Under the pieces are notes generated by a model. It saw nothing but the letters and a program-made list of their open reading frames with translations, did not search any database and was not told the origin of the DNA. Of a stretch of DNA of 64,000 nucleotides, positions 8,606 through 17,813 are shown piece after piece; the first letter of the stretch is position 1, and every line of letters begins with the position of its first letter. Source of the stretch: Aliiroseovarius sediminilitoris (lineage in GTDB: Bacteria; Pseudomonadota; Alphaproteobacteria; Rhodobacterales; Rhodobacteraceae); assembly GCF_900109955.1 (NCBI RefSeq), contig NZ_FOJB01000001.1:992001-1056000 (forward strand). The letters are read 5' to 3'. Made by a program: the position numbers and the translations under genes.

Positions 8606-9388
8606 ATGAATTTCGACATAGCCTATGCGAACGCGGATTTCATCCCGAATGGATACGATTTCCCGGCAAAATGGCAGAAATTGGCGAGCGACTTTCGCGC
8701 ATCGCACAAGAATCTTCGGCTTGACCTGCCGGATGGCGAAGATGCTTCGAACGCGTTTGACCTGGTGTTGCCTGACACGCCACCCAAGGGCTTGATAGTG
8801 TTCGTTCATGGCGGGTATTGGAAGGCGTTCGGACGCCGCGACTGGACCCATCTTGCGGCGGGTTCGGTTGCGCAGGGTTACGCTGTAGCCCTGCCATCCT
8901 ATCCGCTTGCGCCAGACGCGCGCATATCCCAGATCACGCGCTTTGTCGCGAAGGCCATCGACACCGCGGCCGCGCATGTAACCGGCCCCATTCGGCTGGT
9001 CGGTCATTCCGCCGGTGGGCATCTGGTGGCGCGGATGAACTGTCATGATGTGCCGTTGGTCTGTCGTGACCGAATTGTGCGAATCATGCCGATTTCGCCG
9101 CTGGGGGATTTGCACCCCCTGATGCAAACCGCCATGAATGACACGCTTCGTATTGACGAGGCCGAGGCGCAGTCGGAAAGCCCCGCCCTGATAGACCGGC
9201 GCGCCGGTATTCCAACCACGGTCTGTGTGGGGGCGGACGAGCGTCCTGCCTTTCTGGATCAGGCCCGTGACCTCGCGCTATTCTGGTCCGAGGCCGATCT
9301 GGTCATCATTCCCGACCGACACCATTTTGATGTGATCGAGCCACTGATGGACCCGGACAGCGATATGGTAGCCGATCTGTTGCGTTAG
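8606..9388 (+). CDS. alpha/beta hydrolase, arylformamidase (kynurenine formamidase)-like
   Basis: 260 residues with the HGGYW oxyanion motif (68-72) typical of arylformamidases, the nucleophile elbow GHSAG with Ser135, and a C-terminal catalytic His in PDRHHFDV. Family members hydrolyse N-formylkynurenine in tryptophan breakdown, but no other kynurenine gene is nearby, so the substrate is not certain. It is divergent from gabD with 63 bases between the starts, a space in which both promoters must sit. Confidence 0.8.
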   Translation: MNFDIAYANADFIPNGYDFPAKWQKLASDFRASHKNLRLDLPDGEDASNAFDLVLPDTPPKGLIVFVHGGYWKAFGRRDWTHLAAGSVAQGYAVALPSYPLAPDARISQITRFVAKAIDTAAAHVTGPIRLVGHSAGGHLVARMNCHDVPLVCRDRIVRIMPISPLGDLHPLMQTAMNDTLRIDEAEAQSESPALIDRRAGIPTTVCVGADERPAFLDQARDLALFWSEADLVIIPDRHHFDVIEPLMDPDSDMVADLLR

Positions 9389-9391
9389 GCT

Positions 9392-9949
9392 CTAGCGGCC
9401 GAAATCTTCCAGCGCACGGTGGTCGATGGTTTCAAGCACGGGGATCATCACCTCAAGGTCCGCGCCTTCGGCCTGAATCAAGATCCTGCCATCGACGATG
9501 CCTGACAATTCTCCATCCTGATTAAGATATTTCATCCTCCCGACACGTTCAAGCTTTGCCCCCATCAGCCCGGCATTGGACAGCATCCCAGACAGCGCGC
9601 CCACCATCGGGTTATTCGCCATGATGGTGATCGAAAACTCTTCCGACCCATTGGAATAGGTCGCCTCGGCCCCCGCGCCGCCACCCAGCATGGCAAGGCC
9701 CGCATTCATCTCGGTCGACACCTCACGCGTCCAACCCTCGGGGGCGTCCGGCAGAAACTTGGCCAGGTCCGCTGTTTTCATCGCCTGAAGCAATTGTTTG
9801 GCGTATTCCAGTTCTTCCAGCGTGTAGGTGATGTCGCCTTCCTCATAGGCTTTCAGGGCGCTTTGAAGCGTATCGGTCACTTCGTCTGCTCCGGCAAGGG
9901 TTGGTGCCAGCAGGGTGGCCAGAGCAACGGCTTTGAACAAGTGTTTCAT
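9392..9949 (-). CDS. hypothetical periplasmic protein
   Basis: 185 residues; not recognised. A signal peptide (MKHLFKAVALATLLAPTLAGA) is followed by a helical, acidic segment (QSALKAYEEGDITYTLEELEYAKQL) and a mixed alpha/beta part with a short Gly/Ala-rich stretch (LGGGAGAEATYSNGSEEF). The start at 9949 follows AAGGAGGA-like bases (GAGGATCTT). The gene lies ten bases behind the P1 peptidase on the same strand, so it is probably co-transcribed with it, and convergent with the hydrolase. Confidence 0.75.
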   Translation of the reverse strand: MKHLFKAVALATLLAPTLAGADEVTDTLQSALKAYEEGDITYTLEELEYAKQLLQAMKTADLAKFLPDAPEGWTREVSTEMNAGLAMLGGGAGAEATYSNGSEEFSITIMANNPMVGALSGMLSNAGLMGAKLERVGRMKYLNQDGELSGIVDGRILIQAEGADLEVMIPVLETIDHRALEDFGR

Positions 9950-9959
9950 AAGATCCTCC

Positions 9960-10946
9960 TCAAGAAAATTTCTCGGCCCATGCGGGCAATGTGTCATGTT
10001 TAGCGGGCTTTGCCGCGTAAACCCCGCGCGCGATGGCACGGGCCAGACAGGTGGCAGCGGCATGACCCAGACGCAGCGCATCAAAGTCTGCGTCAGGCAT
10101 GGCGTGTGCCCCTGTGGCGGCGGCAAATACCAGGTCGCCATCAAAGGGTGTGTGGCTGGGATGGATCGCGCGCGCCATCCCGTCATGAGCGGCGGTGGCC
10201 AGTCGGGTGGCCTGCGCTTGGGTCAGGTCCGCATCGGTGGCGATGATCGCGATGGTGGTGTTTTCGCCCAGCCGCGCCTCGGGCCGAGGTTCAGTGCTCG
10301 GGTCGTTGGTGCCCATGCCACGTGCGCCAAACTCGCTGTTCATCTCCCAGGGTGCGGCCCAGAATGTGGGACCGTCGCCCATTGTTACCGCGCCCAAAGC
10401 ATTCACCGCCACCAATGCGCCCACGGTGACGCCGTTGTCCATCACCAATGAGGCCGAGCCTAACCCGCCCTTCAACCCGTCAACCGTAGCACCGGTGCCC
10501 GCGCCGGTCGTGCCAAGTGTGAAATCTTCGCTTGCCACTTCCAGTGCCGCCCGACCGAGCGCCTTATAAGGGTTCTCGGCCCAGCCCTTGTCGCCGCCGT
10601 TCAGAAGATCAAAAAGGATCGCGCCCGGCACAATCGGCACGCGCTGGTCGCCCACCCGAAACCCGCGATCCTGCGCGCGCAACCCGTCCGCCACGCCGGA
10701 TGCTGCATCCAGACCAAAGGCTGATCCGCCCGACAGAACCAATGCATCCACTTGCTGCACCAGCTTGTCAGGGGCCAGCAGGGCGGTTTCGCGGGTCCCC
10801 GGCGCACCGCCCATGATGTGAACGCCCGCCGTGAATGGGGCATCACCCACCAGCACGGTGCTGCCGGTCTTGATCACCTCGTCCTGGGCATTGCCGACCC
10901 GCAGGCCAGCGACATCAGTGATCAGATTGCGGGGTCCGGGTTTCAT
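9960..10946 (-). CDS. P1-family peptidase (DmpA/beta-aminopeptidase type)
   Basis: 328 residues. P1 peptidases are N-terminal-nucleophile hydrolases that cleave themselves before a Ser in the chain; the GLGSASLVMDNG segment holds the likely nucleophile region. MKPGPRNLITDVAGLRVGNA is the usual family N-terminus and GGSAFGLDAASGVADGL a conserved glycine-rich strand. Family members release N-terminal D- or beta-amino acids from peptides or amides. It shares the strand with the aldehyde dehydrogenase/SDR block upstream, separated from the SDR by an intergenic repeat. Confidence 0.85.
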   Translation of the reverse strand: MKPGPRNLITDVAGLRVGNAQDEVIKTGSTVLVGDAPFTAGVHIMGGAPGTRETALLAPDKLVQQVDALVLSGGSAFGLDAASGVADGLRAQDRGFRVGDQRVPIVPGAILFDLLNGGDKGWAENPYKALGRAALEVASEDFTLGTTGAGTGATVDGLKGGLGSASLVMDNGVTVGALVAVNALGAVTMGDGPTFWAAPWEMNSEFGARGMGTNDPSTEPRPEARLGENTTIAIIATDADLTQAQATRLATAAHDGMARAIHPSHTPFDGDLVFAAATGAHAMPDADFDALRLGHAAATCLARAIARGVYAAKPAKHDTLPAWAEKFS

Positions 10947-10949
10947 CTC

Positions 10950-11008
10950 GTTCTCTTTTTCTTGTCACAAATATCCCACGGGGGTCCGGGGGTGTGAAAC
11001 CCCCGGAG
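10950..11008 (+). repeat. dispersed Roseobacter-type intergenic repeat, copy 1
   Basis: Contains CTTTTTCTTGTCACAAATATCC, a GGGGG stretch and an inverted repeat CCGGGGG..CCCCCGG. The same organisation (TTTCT.., AAATATCC, G-run, GC hairpin) recurs at 47463 and, inverted, at 54153. It fills the space between the SDR stop and the P1 peptidase start. Confidence 0.6.
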
Positions 11009-11010
11009 CA

Positions 11011-11751
11011 TCAGATGCACCGCCCGCCGTCGACTTCCATCGCAACGCCCGTGACCATTGACGCTTCGTCCGAGCACAGGAAACACGCCGCGTTGCCCAT
11101 ATCCTCGGGGGTTGAAAACCGGCCCAGCGGGATGGTGGACAGGAACTTGGCGCGCATCTCGGGCGTGTCCTCGCCCATGAAGCTGGACAGAAGCGGCGTC
11201 TCGCCCGCAACCGGGCAGATCGCGTTGACGCGAACGCGATGTGGGGCCAGTTCAACCGCCATCGCTTTGGTCGCGGTGATCATCCAACCCTTGGAGGCGT
11301 TGTACCAGTTCAGGTTCGGGCGCGGGCTAAGCCCGGCGGTCGAGGCCACGTTCAGGATCGCGCCCGCGCCTGCCGCCTTCATCGACGGCACGAAATAACG
11401 CGCCATCAGGTAAACCGATTTGGCGTTGACGGCAAAGACGCGGTCGAACTCGCCCTCGTCAACCTCTTCCATCGGTTTGGGCAAATGTGTGATGCCCGCA
11501 TTGTTCACGACTATGTCCACATGGCCCCAAAGCTCATGCGCCGCGCGGGCCATTTGGGCGACGCTGTCACCGCTGGAGACATCGACGTGATGGGCCACGC
11601 CGCCCGCCTCGGCAGCCACCGCGCGGGCCAGATCGTCATTCAGGTCGGCGACCATCACGCTTGCGCCCTCGGCTGCGAATTTGCGAACAATACCAGCGCC
11701 GAAGCCTGACGCACCGCCGGTCACGATCGCCGTTTTACCCTGAAGCCGCAT
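11011..11751 (-). CDS. SDR-family oxidoreductase
   Basis: 246-residue classical short-chain dehydrogenase. The NAD(P)-binding TGGASGFGAGI motif is at about residues 12-22, NNAGITH follows, and the catalytic YNASKG has the Tyr-Lys pair. The acid after the second strand (ADLNDD) suggests NAD(H) preference. The C-terminal TGVAMEVDGGRCI is typical of 3-oxoacyl-reductase-like SDRs. The ATG at 11751 lies inside the region downstream of the AlkX-like gene and gives the usual family length. The substrate is unknown; the neighbouring aldehyde dehydrogenase suggests an alcohol/aldehyde route. Confidence 0.85.
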   Translation of the reverse strand: MRLQGKTAIVTGGASGFGAGIVRKFAAEGASVMVADLNDDLARAVAAEAGGVAHHVDVSSGDSVAQMARAAHELWGHVDIVVNNAGITHLPKPMEEVDEGEFDRVFAVNAKSVYLMARYFVPSMKAAGAGAILNVASTAGLSPRPNLNWYNASKGWMITATKAMAVELAPHRVRVNAICPVAGETPLLSSFMGEDTPEMRAKFLSTIPLGRFSTPEDMGNAACFLCSDEASMVTGVAMEVDGGRCI

Positions 11752-11807
11752 CCGATCCCCCCTTGGTTGCTGGGCCGAGCTTGCGCCGATTTGCGCAGCG
11801 GTGCAAG

Positions 11808-12965
11808 TCAACCGCGCGGGGTCAGCCAATGCACCTGATCCAGCCCGGCGAACCGCGCAAATCGCGACAGTTCGGCGTCCAGCTTGGCATGGCGCGCGGC
11901 AACCCAGCGCACGCCGGGCTCAGGCCAGAAGCCAATCACGCTCAGAGTCTTGGCCTTGCGATCCGCTTTCAGCTCGATCCGCCCGACGAAGCGGTCGCCT
12001 TCCAGCACAGGATAGACGTAATAGCCCCAGCGTCGTTTGGGCTTGGGGACGAACATTTCGTTGCGGTAGTCGAAGCCGAACAGACGCTCCAACCGGGCGC
12101 GGTCGCGGATGGCCGGGTCAAACGGGTTCAGGATGCGCAACCGCGTGGTGGGCGCGGGCAGGGTGGCGAGCCGCGTTTCGATGTCAGGATGGGCAAGGGA
12201 AGTGACCGACCCCTTGTCAGCCGTCTCGATTTCGACCGGCACCAGTTCGGCGGCGTCACACCAGTTTTTGGCCTCACGCGCGCTCATCGCCTCCCAGAAA
12301 CGACCCACCTCGCCACTCGTGCCGAAGCTCAGCCGGTCCATCGCGGCAGAGCACAGCCAGTCGACGGCGTGGGCATCCTCGGCGGGGTCATGCGTGGGGA
12401 AAACCCGTTCGCCAAGGTCATAGAACTTCACGAAGTTTTCGCGGTGGCAGGTTGCCAGTTCGCCCGCATACCACATCTGATCCAGCGCCTTCTTGTGCGG
12501 CGGGCGCGCCCACATCTCGCGGGTTTCGGCCTTGGTGTCGAAGGCGTGGGTGGACAGTGCGCCCTCGTCCGTGATGCGTTGCCGAATCTCGGCGATTTGG
12601 GCTTGTCCCAACCCCGATTGATACCAGTCATGCCGCGCCACCCGCGCGCCCAGACGGTCAAACTGGCGCCGCCAGAATGGCAGAACACGCATGTCGATCA
12701 GGCTGGCGTCATGGGTGAAATGTTCGAACACATCACGCTGGGCCAGCCGATCCCAGATCATCCCTTCACGGACATTCTGATTACGGCTCCATAGGATGTG
12801 GTTGTGCGCGCGGGTCACGTTGCGGATCGTGTCGATCTGAACGAACCCCAACCGCCTGATGATCGCGTCGAGGTCCAGCGGGCCGGTGGGCGTGTCCGAC
12901 AGGGCGTTGGTCCACAGCCACAAGTGTCGCGCCTGCTTGTTTGAAAGTTTCAGGTGCGCGCCCAT
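11808..12965 (-). CDS. winged-helix DNA glycosylase, AlkX/YcaQ (AlkZ-like) family
   Basis: 385-residue protein of the HTH_42 family. Family members unhook DNA interstrand crosslinks or remove bulky alkylated bases. The catalytic loop is visible as Q43-I44-D45 in GFVQIDTIRNV, the Q-hydrophobic-D form found in E. coli YcaQ/AlkX rather than the QxQ form of antibiotic self-resistance AlkZ. Three winged-helix units and the RAHNHILWSR and HWRW-rich segments are in the expected order. It overlaps nothing, but lies only 3 bases behind the aldehyde dehydrogenase stop, so it is co-transcribed with the transporter operon. Confidence 0.87.
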   Translation of the reverse strand: MGAHLKLSNKQARHLWLWTNALSDTPTGPLDLDAIIRRLGFVQIDTIRNVTRAHNHILWSRNQNVREGMIWDRLAQRDVFEHFTHDASLIDMRVLPFWRRQFDRLGARVARHDWYQSGLGQAQIAEIRQRITDEGALSTHAFDTKAETREMWARPPHKKALDQMWYAGELATCHRENFVKFYDLGERVFPTHDPAEDAHAVDWLCSAAMDRLSFGTSGEVGRFWEAMSAREAKNWCDAAELVPVEIETADKGSVTSLAHPDIETRLATLPAPTTRLRILNPFDPAIRDRARLERLFGFDYRNEMFVPKPKRRWGYYVYPVLEGDRFVGRIELKADRKAKTLSVIGFWPEPGVRWVAARHAKLDAELSRFARFAGLDQVHWLTPRG

Positions 12966-12968
12966 GCC

Positions 12969-14408
12969 TTACCCGTGTTTCGCGGCGATGGTTTTGAGTT
13001 GCGAGAAGCCGTAAAGCGCTTCGAACCCTTTTTCGCGTCCGTGACCCGATTTCCCGACACCGCCGAAGGGCAGTTCAACCCCGCCACCCGCGCCGTAATT
13101 GTTGATAAACACCTGCCCCGCACGCAGCCGTTTCGCCAGCCGCATCTGGCGCGCACCGTCGGCGGTCCAGATGCTGGCCACCAGACCGTAATCGGTAGAG
13201 TTTGCGATCTGAACGGCTTCTTCTTCGGTCTTGAAAGGGATGATGACCTGGACTGGGCCGAACACTTCGTCGCGCGCCAGCGGGTGGTCTGGCGGCACAT
13301 CGGCAAAGAGGGTCGGGGCCACGTAATGCCCGCCTTCGGGGACGTCTGTGATCTGCCCCTGCCCGGCGATGCGCAGATCATTACCTTTTCTCAAGAATGT
13401 TTCGACGATTTCTTTCTGGCGGGCCGAGATCAGGGGGCCAACATTCAGATCGGCAGTCGCAGGTCCGACTTTCAAGGCGTCATAGGCCGCACCCATCCGC
13501 GCCACCACGTCATCATAGACGGCGCGCTGCACCAGCACCCGTGAACTGGCCGAGCAGGTCTGGCCCGCGTTCTGGATGCAAGCGCCCACCAGAAAGGGCA
13601 GGGCGGCGTCCAGATCGGCATCGTCGAACACGAGCTGAGGTGACTTGCCCCCAAGCTCCAACGTCACCGGCACCACGTTTTTCGCGGCGGCGGCTTGCAC
13701 CAAACCGCCCACGGACACCGAGCCCGTGAAGCTGATATGCTGAACGCCGGGATGGGCGGACAGGGCAGCGCCCGCTTCCTCGCCCAGCCCGGTGACGACG
13801 TTCAAGGCACCCTTGGGCAACCCTGCTTCTTCGGCCAGTCGCGCGAAGGCGAGCGCGGTCAGGCAGGCTTCCTCGGCTGGTTTCAACACGCAGGCATTGC
13901 CCATCGCAAGTGCCGCCCCGACGGACCGGCCGATGATCTGCATCGGATAATTCCACGGCACGATATGACCCGTGACTCCGTGCGGTTCACGCAGGGTATA
14001 GACCGTGTAGCCATCAAGATATGGGATCGTCTGACCCATCACCTTGTCGGCAGCCCCCCCGTAAAACTCCATATAGCGGGCCAGTGCCACGGCGTCGTTG
14101 CGCGCTTGGGTGAGGGGCTTGCCCACATCGCGCGCCTCAAGCGCGGCCAGATCATCCACGCGCGTTTCAACCAACTGCCCGATTCGGGTCAGAATGCGCC
14201 CGCGCTCGGTGGCGGTCATGCGACCCCAATCGCCTTCCAGTGCGGATTGCGCGGCGGTCACGGCGGCGTCGATTTCATCAGCAGTGCCGCGCCCGATTTG
14301 CGTGAAAACCTTGCCGGTCGAGGGGTCTTCGACGGGCAGCGTGCGCTCGGTCTTGCGCCACAGACCGCCAATCAGGATCTCGGTCGGATCGAACCAAAGG
14401 TCTTCCAT
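12969..14408 (-). CDS. aldehyde dehydrogenase family protein
   Basis: 479 residues. Motifs: IVPWNYPMQIIGRS, FTGSVSVGG, catalytic Glu in LELGGKSPQLVFDD and Cys in NAGQTCSASSR, and the C-terminal NNYGAGGGVELPFGG. It resembles the NAD-dependent enzymes acting on betaine-type or short hydroxy-aldehydes, but the substrate cannot be told from sequence. It starts one base after the ABC ATPase stop, so it is in the ABC operon and may process what the transporter brings in. Confidence 0.85.
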   Translation of the reverse strand: MEDLWFDPTEILIGGLWRKTERTLPVEDPSTGKVFTQIGRGTADEIDAAVTAAQSALEGDWGRMTATERGRILTRIGQLVETRVDDLAALEARDVGKPLTQARNDAVALARYMEFYGGAADKVMGQTIPYLDGYTVYTLREPHGVTGHIVPWNYPMQIIGRSVGAALAMGNACVLKPAEEACLTALAFARLAEEAGLPKGALNVVTGLGEEAGAALSAHPGVQHISFTGSVSVGGLVQAAAAKNVVPVTLELGGKSPQLVFDDADLDAALPFLVGACIQNAGQTCSASSRVLVQRAVYDDVVARMGAAYDALKVGPATADLNVGPLISARQKEIVETFLRKGNDLRIAGQGQITDVPEGGHYVAPTLFADVPPDHPLARDEVFGPVQVIIPFKTEEEAVQIANSTDYGLVASIWTADGARQMRLAKRLRAGQVFINNYGAGGGVELPFGGVGKSGHGREKGFEALYGFSQLKTIAAKHG

Positions 14409-14409
14409 C

Positions 14410-15987
14410 TTAAGCCTCCTTCCACGCGGGCGGGATGACCGGCGCGGCGTTGATCAGGGTTTGTGTATAGGCGTGTTGGGGCGCGGCAAAGACCGCATCC
14501 GTCGCGCCGTCCTCGACGATCTTTCCCGCCTTCATCACCAGCACCCGGTCAGTGATCGAGCGCACCACGCCAAGGTCATGGCTGATGAACAGATAGCCCA
14601 TCCCGTGACGCGCCTGAAGGTCTGCCAGCAGGTCGAGGATACCGGCGCGGATCGAGACATCAAGCGCTGACACGGCTTCGTCCAGAATGATCAGTTCCGG
14701 CCGCAGTATCAGCGCGCGGGCGATGGCGATGCGTTGGCGTTGGCCACCAGAGAACTCGTGCGGATACCGGGTCATGGCGTCTGCGTCCAAGCCGACCTCG
14801 GCCAGCGCATCGTGCACTCGGTTGCGCCAGCCTTCGGGGCGGCTGCCCAGCAGGTGAAAGGGCTCGGCGACCAGCCGTTCGACAGTCCAGCGGGGGTTGA
14901 AGCTGCCATAGGGATCTTGAAACACCACTTGCAGCCCGGCGCGGCGGGCGTGCGGCATGTCGGGCGCGATGGGCGTGCCATTCAGAAGGATCTCTCCGCT
15001 TTGCAGCGGTTCCAGACCCAGAATGGCGCGGCTGAGCGTCGATTTCCCGCAGCCGCTTTCGCCGACCAATCCAAGGCTCTCGCCCTTGTTCAACGTGAAG
15101 CTGACCCCATCCACGGCGCGAAATTGCGGGGTCGAACCAAACAGGTGCGTGCGGGGCAGGGGGTAGTCACGCACCGCACTGCGCACCTCAAGCAGCGGCG
15201 CGTCTTTCGGAATGGCCTGACCGTCCGGCACGTGGCCGGAGGCATCCAGCAACTTCCGCGTATAGGGGTGCGACATGGTGCGAAACAGCGGCTCGGTTTC
15301 ACCCTGCTCAACGATCTCGCCCTTGCGCATGACGGCGACATGATCGGCCATGCCCGCCACCACGGCCAGGTCGTGGGTGATCAGCAGAAGCCCCATACCC
15401 TCTTCGGCGACCAGCTCTTTCAGCAGCCCAAGAATCTGCGCCTGCGTGGTCACATCCAGCGCCGTGGTTGGTTCATCCGCGATCAACAGATCGGGATGCA
15501 GGGCGATGGCCATGGCGATGCAAACCCGCTGCCGTTGTCCACCGGACAGCTCATGCGGATAGCGATCCAGCGGGAAGCGATCTTGCGGCAGGCCCACGCG
15601 GGCGAGCTTCTCGGCTGCGATGCGCTTGGCGTTGTCACGACTGGCACGGCCATGGACCAACAGCGTCTCGGCCACCTGATCGCCGATGGTCTTGACCGGG
15701 TTCAGCGCGGTCATCGGTTCCTGAAAGATCATCGAGATGCGGCGCCCGCGGATGCTGCACATCGCGTCTTCGTCCAGCGTCGTAAGGTCGGTGTCCTCTA
15801 ACCTCATCTGCCCGGATTGGATCATGCCGCGTGGCAAAAGCCCCATCAGGGCAAGCGCCGTCATCGACTTGCCCGACCCGCTTTCGCCCACCAGTCCGAC
15901 CACCTGTCCGGGCGCAATGGCCAGATCCACATCGCGCAGGATCGGAATGTTGTGGATCGACAGGCTCAGGTTTTCGATCCGGATCAT
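14410..15987 (-). CDS. dipeptide/oligopeptide-type ABC transporter, fused double ATP-binding protein
   Basis: 525 residues with two complete ATPase domains (DppD-DppF fusion, YejF-like). First: Walker A GESGSGKS, signature LSGGQRQRV, Walker [10 protein letters not shown]. Second: [26 protein letters not shown]. Both nucleotide sites look intact. It powers import through the two permeases encoded just upstream; its ATG overlaps the stop of the second permease by four bases. No substrate-binding protein is encoded in the operon. Confidence 0.93.
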   Translation of the reverse strand: MIRIENLSLSIHNIPILRDVDLAIAPGQVVGLVGESGSGKSMTALALMGLLPRGMIQSGQMRLEDTDLTTLDEDAMCSIRGRRISMIFQEPMTALNPVKTIGDQVAETLLVHGRASRDNAKRIAAEKLARVGLPQDRFPLDRYPHELSGGQRQRVCIAMAIALHPDLLIADEPTTALDVTTQAQILGLLKELVAEEGMGLLLITHDLAVVAGMADHVAVMRKGEIVEQGETEPLFRTMSHPYTRKLLDASGHVPDGQAIPKDAPLLEVRSAVRDYPLPRTHLFGSTPQFRAVDGVSFTLNKGESLGLVGESGCGKSTLSRAILGLEPLQSGEILLNGTPIAPDMPHARRAGLQVVFQDPYGSFNPRWTVERLVAEPFHLLGSRPEGWRNRVHDALAEVGLDADAMTRYPHEFSGGQRQRIAIARALILRPELIILDEAVSALDVSIRAGILDLLADLQARHGMGYLFISHDLGVVRSITDRVLVMKAGKIVEDGATDAVFAAPQHAYTQTLINAAPVIPPAWKEA

Positions 15988-16808
15988 CCGCGCGCCCTTC
16001 TGATCCGGGGATCAAGCAGATCGCGCAGCCCGTCACCCATCAGGTTCAGGCCCAGCACCATCACGACGATGGCCAGCCCCGGCGCGATGGCCAGGCGCGG
16101 GTGGGAATAGATCATGGTCTGCGCATCCGCCAGCATTCGCCCCCAACTGGCTGTCGGGGGCTGCGCGCCAAGGCCCACGTAGCTCAGCCCAGCTTCTGCC
16201 AGAATGCCCAGCGAGAACTGTATGGTGCCCTGCACGATCAGCAGGTTTGCGATGTTGGGCAGGACGTGTTCGACACTGATCCTGGCTTTGCCCTTGCCAG
16301 CGACGCGCGCGGCCAAGATGAATTCTTGTGTCCAGATCGTCAGCGCGCCACCGCGTGCCACACGCGCGAACACGGGGATGTTGAAAATGCCGATGGCGAT
16401 GATGGCATTGGTCGCGGACGGGCCGAAGGTTGCGGTGATCAGGATGGCGATGACGAGTGACGGGAACGCGAAGATCAGGTCATTACCGCGCATGATGACC
16501 TCGTCCAGCCTCCCGCCCCGATGGGCTGCGGCTAAAAGACCAAGCGGCACGCCAAGCGCCATGCCGATGCCCACGGCAAGCACTGCCACGGCGATGGAAA
16601 TACGCCCGCCCTCCATCAGCATCGACAGAAGATCGCGCCCGAAATGGTCGGTGCCCAAAAGGAACTCTGCTGACGGGGCGCGTAGCTTCGCGGCAATGTT
16701 CAGCGCGGTGACGTCATAGGGCGTCCAGAGGAATGACAGAAGGGCCGCCGCCAGCAAGACGGTGCTGAACGCCGCACCAATCCAAAGCTGGGCGGGCAGA
16801 CGGATCAT
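15984..16808 (-). CDS. ABC transporter permease, DppC type
   Basis: 274-residue inner-membrane permease with about six helices. The BPD_transp motif is EFILAARVAGKGKARISVEHVLPN, which docks to the ATPase. The FLLGTDHFGRD segment after the first helix is typical of DppC/OppC proteins. ATGA overlaps join it to the DppB-type permease before it and the ATPase after it. Confidence 0.92.
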   Translation of the reverse strand: MIRLPAQLWIGAAFSTVLLAAALLSFLWTPYDVTALNIAAKLRAPSAEFLLGTDHFGRDLLSMLMEGGRISIAVAVLAVGIGMALGVPLGLLAAAHRGGRLDEVIMRGNDLIFAFPSLVIAILITATFGPSATNAIIAIGIFNIPVFARVARGGALTIWTQEFILAARVAGKGKARISVEHVLPNIANLLIVQGTIQFSLGILAEAGLSYVGLGAQPPTASWGRMLADAQTMIYSHPRLAIAPGLAIVVMVLGLNLMGDGLRDLLDPRIRRARG

Positions 16809-17752
16809 CTGCGCCTCCGCAATCGGGGATCAACCAGCGCGTAGGCCACATCAACCAAAAATGTCACAAGGATCACTGCAAAAACCAGCAACATCACCAC
16901 ACTTTCCACGACGACAAGGTCACGCTGCGTGATGGCCTGAAAGATCAGGCGCCCAAGACCGGGCAGGAAAAAGACGTTTTCGATGATGATCGCGCCGGCC
17001 AGCAGGAAGCTGAATTGTAATCCGATGATGGTTAGCACCGGGATCAGTGCGTTGCGCAGTGCGTGGCGGCGCGTGGCCTGAGCGATGCTCAGCCCCTTGG
17101 CGCGGGCGGTGCGCATATAGTCCTGATGCAGAACATCCAGCAGTGATGATCGCATGACACGGGCCAGAATTGACGCTTGCGGCAAGGCAAGGGCCACTGC
17201 GGGCAGGGTCAACGCCTTGATTGCGGGCCAGAACCCTTCATCCCAACCCGGGAACCCTCCGGCAGAAAACCAACGAAGCTGCACGGCAAAGACCATCACC
17301 AACAGCATCGCAAACCAGAAATTCGGCACGGCGATGCCCAGTTGCGTGACCCCCATGATGGCATAGTCGGCGGGATTGCCGCGCCTGGCGGCGGCAAACA
17401 GGCCGACAGGGATGGCGATCAGAGTGGAGAGACATAGAGCAAGCAGCGCGAGCGGCAATGAGACCTGAAGCCGCTCCAGCACCAGTTCGGACACCGGCAC
17501 GCGATAGGTATAGGACAGGCCGAAATCCCCGGTTACTAGCCCGCCCACCCAACCCAGATACCGGGCGGGTAGCGAGCCATCCAACCCCAGTTCCACGCGT
17601 AGGGCGGCAATCGTTTCCGGCTGAGCATTCAGCCCCAGCATGAAGGACGCCGGATCGCCGGGGATTACCTCGATCATCGCGAAGATCACCAACGAGGCAA
17701 CCACAAGACTGAGGCCAAGCGACAAGGCGCGGGTCAGGACAAAACTCAACAT
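16805..17752 (-). CDS. ABC transporter permease, DppB type
   Basis: 315-residue inner-membrane permease. The first helix (LSLGLSLVVASLVIFAMIEV) followed by IPGDPA is the DppB/OppB hallmark; the ATPase-docking loop is QDYMRTARAKGLSIAQATRRHALRNAL. The start at 17752 (MLSFVLTRAL) matches the family; an upstream in-frame codon at 17776 adds eight atypical residues. First gene of the ABC operon, 61 bases after mipZ on the same strand. Confidence 0.9.
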   Translation of the reverse strand: MLSFVLTRALSLGLSLVVASLVIFAMIEVIPGDPASFMLGLNAQPETIAALRVELGLDGSLPARYLGWVGGLVTGDFGLSYTYRVPVSELVLERLQVSLPLALLALCLSTLIAIPVGLFAAARRGNPADYAIMGVTQLGIAVPNFWFAMLLVMVFAVQLRWFSAGGFPGWDEGFWPAIKALTLPAVALALPQASILARVMRSSLLDVLHQDYMRTARAKGLSIAQATRRHALRNALIPVLTIIGLQFSFLLAGAIIIENVFFLPGLGRLIFQAITQRDLVVVESVVMLLVFAVILVTFLVDVAYALVDPRLRRRR

Positions 17753-17813
17753 GATCGCGAGGGTAGTCGGAGCCACGCCCTTCCGAAAGGGGGAAAAAGT
17801 GTGGCGCGCGTGG

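Noticed and set aside
8543-9127. 195-codon upstream extension of gabD
   Set aside because: It is antisense to the hydrolase gene, lacks similarity to GabD and the good ribosome-binding site is at 8542.
11661-12794. 377-residue plus-strand open frame
   Set aside because: Antisense to the AlkX-like gene; composition of a shadow frame.
14734-15801. 355-residue plus-strand open frame
   Set aside because: Antisense to the double ABC ATPase with both Walker motifs; no domain of its own.
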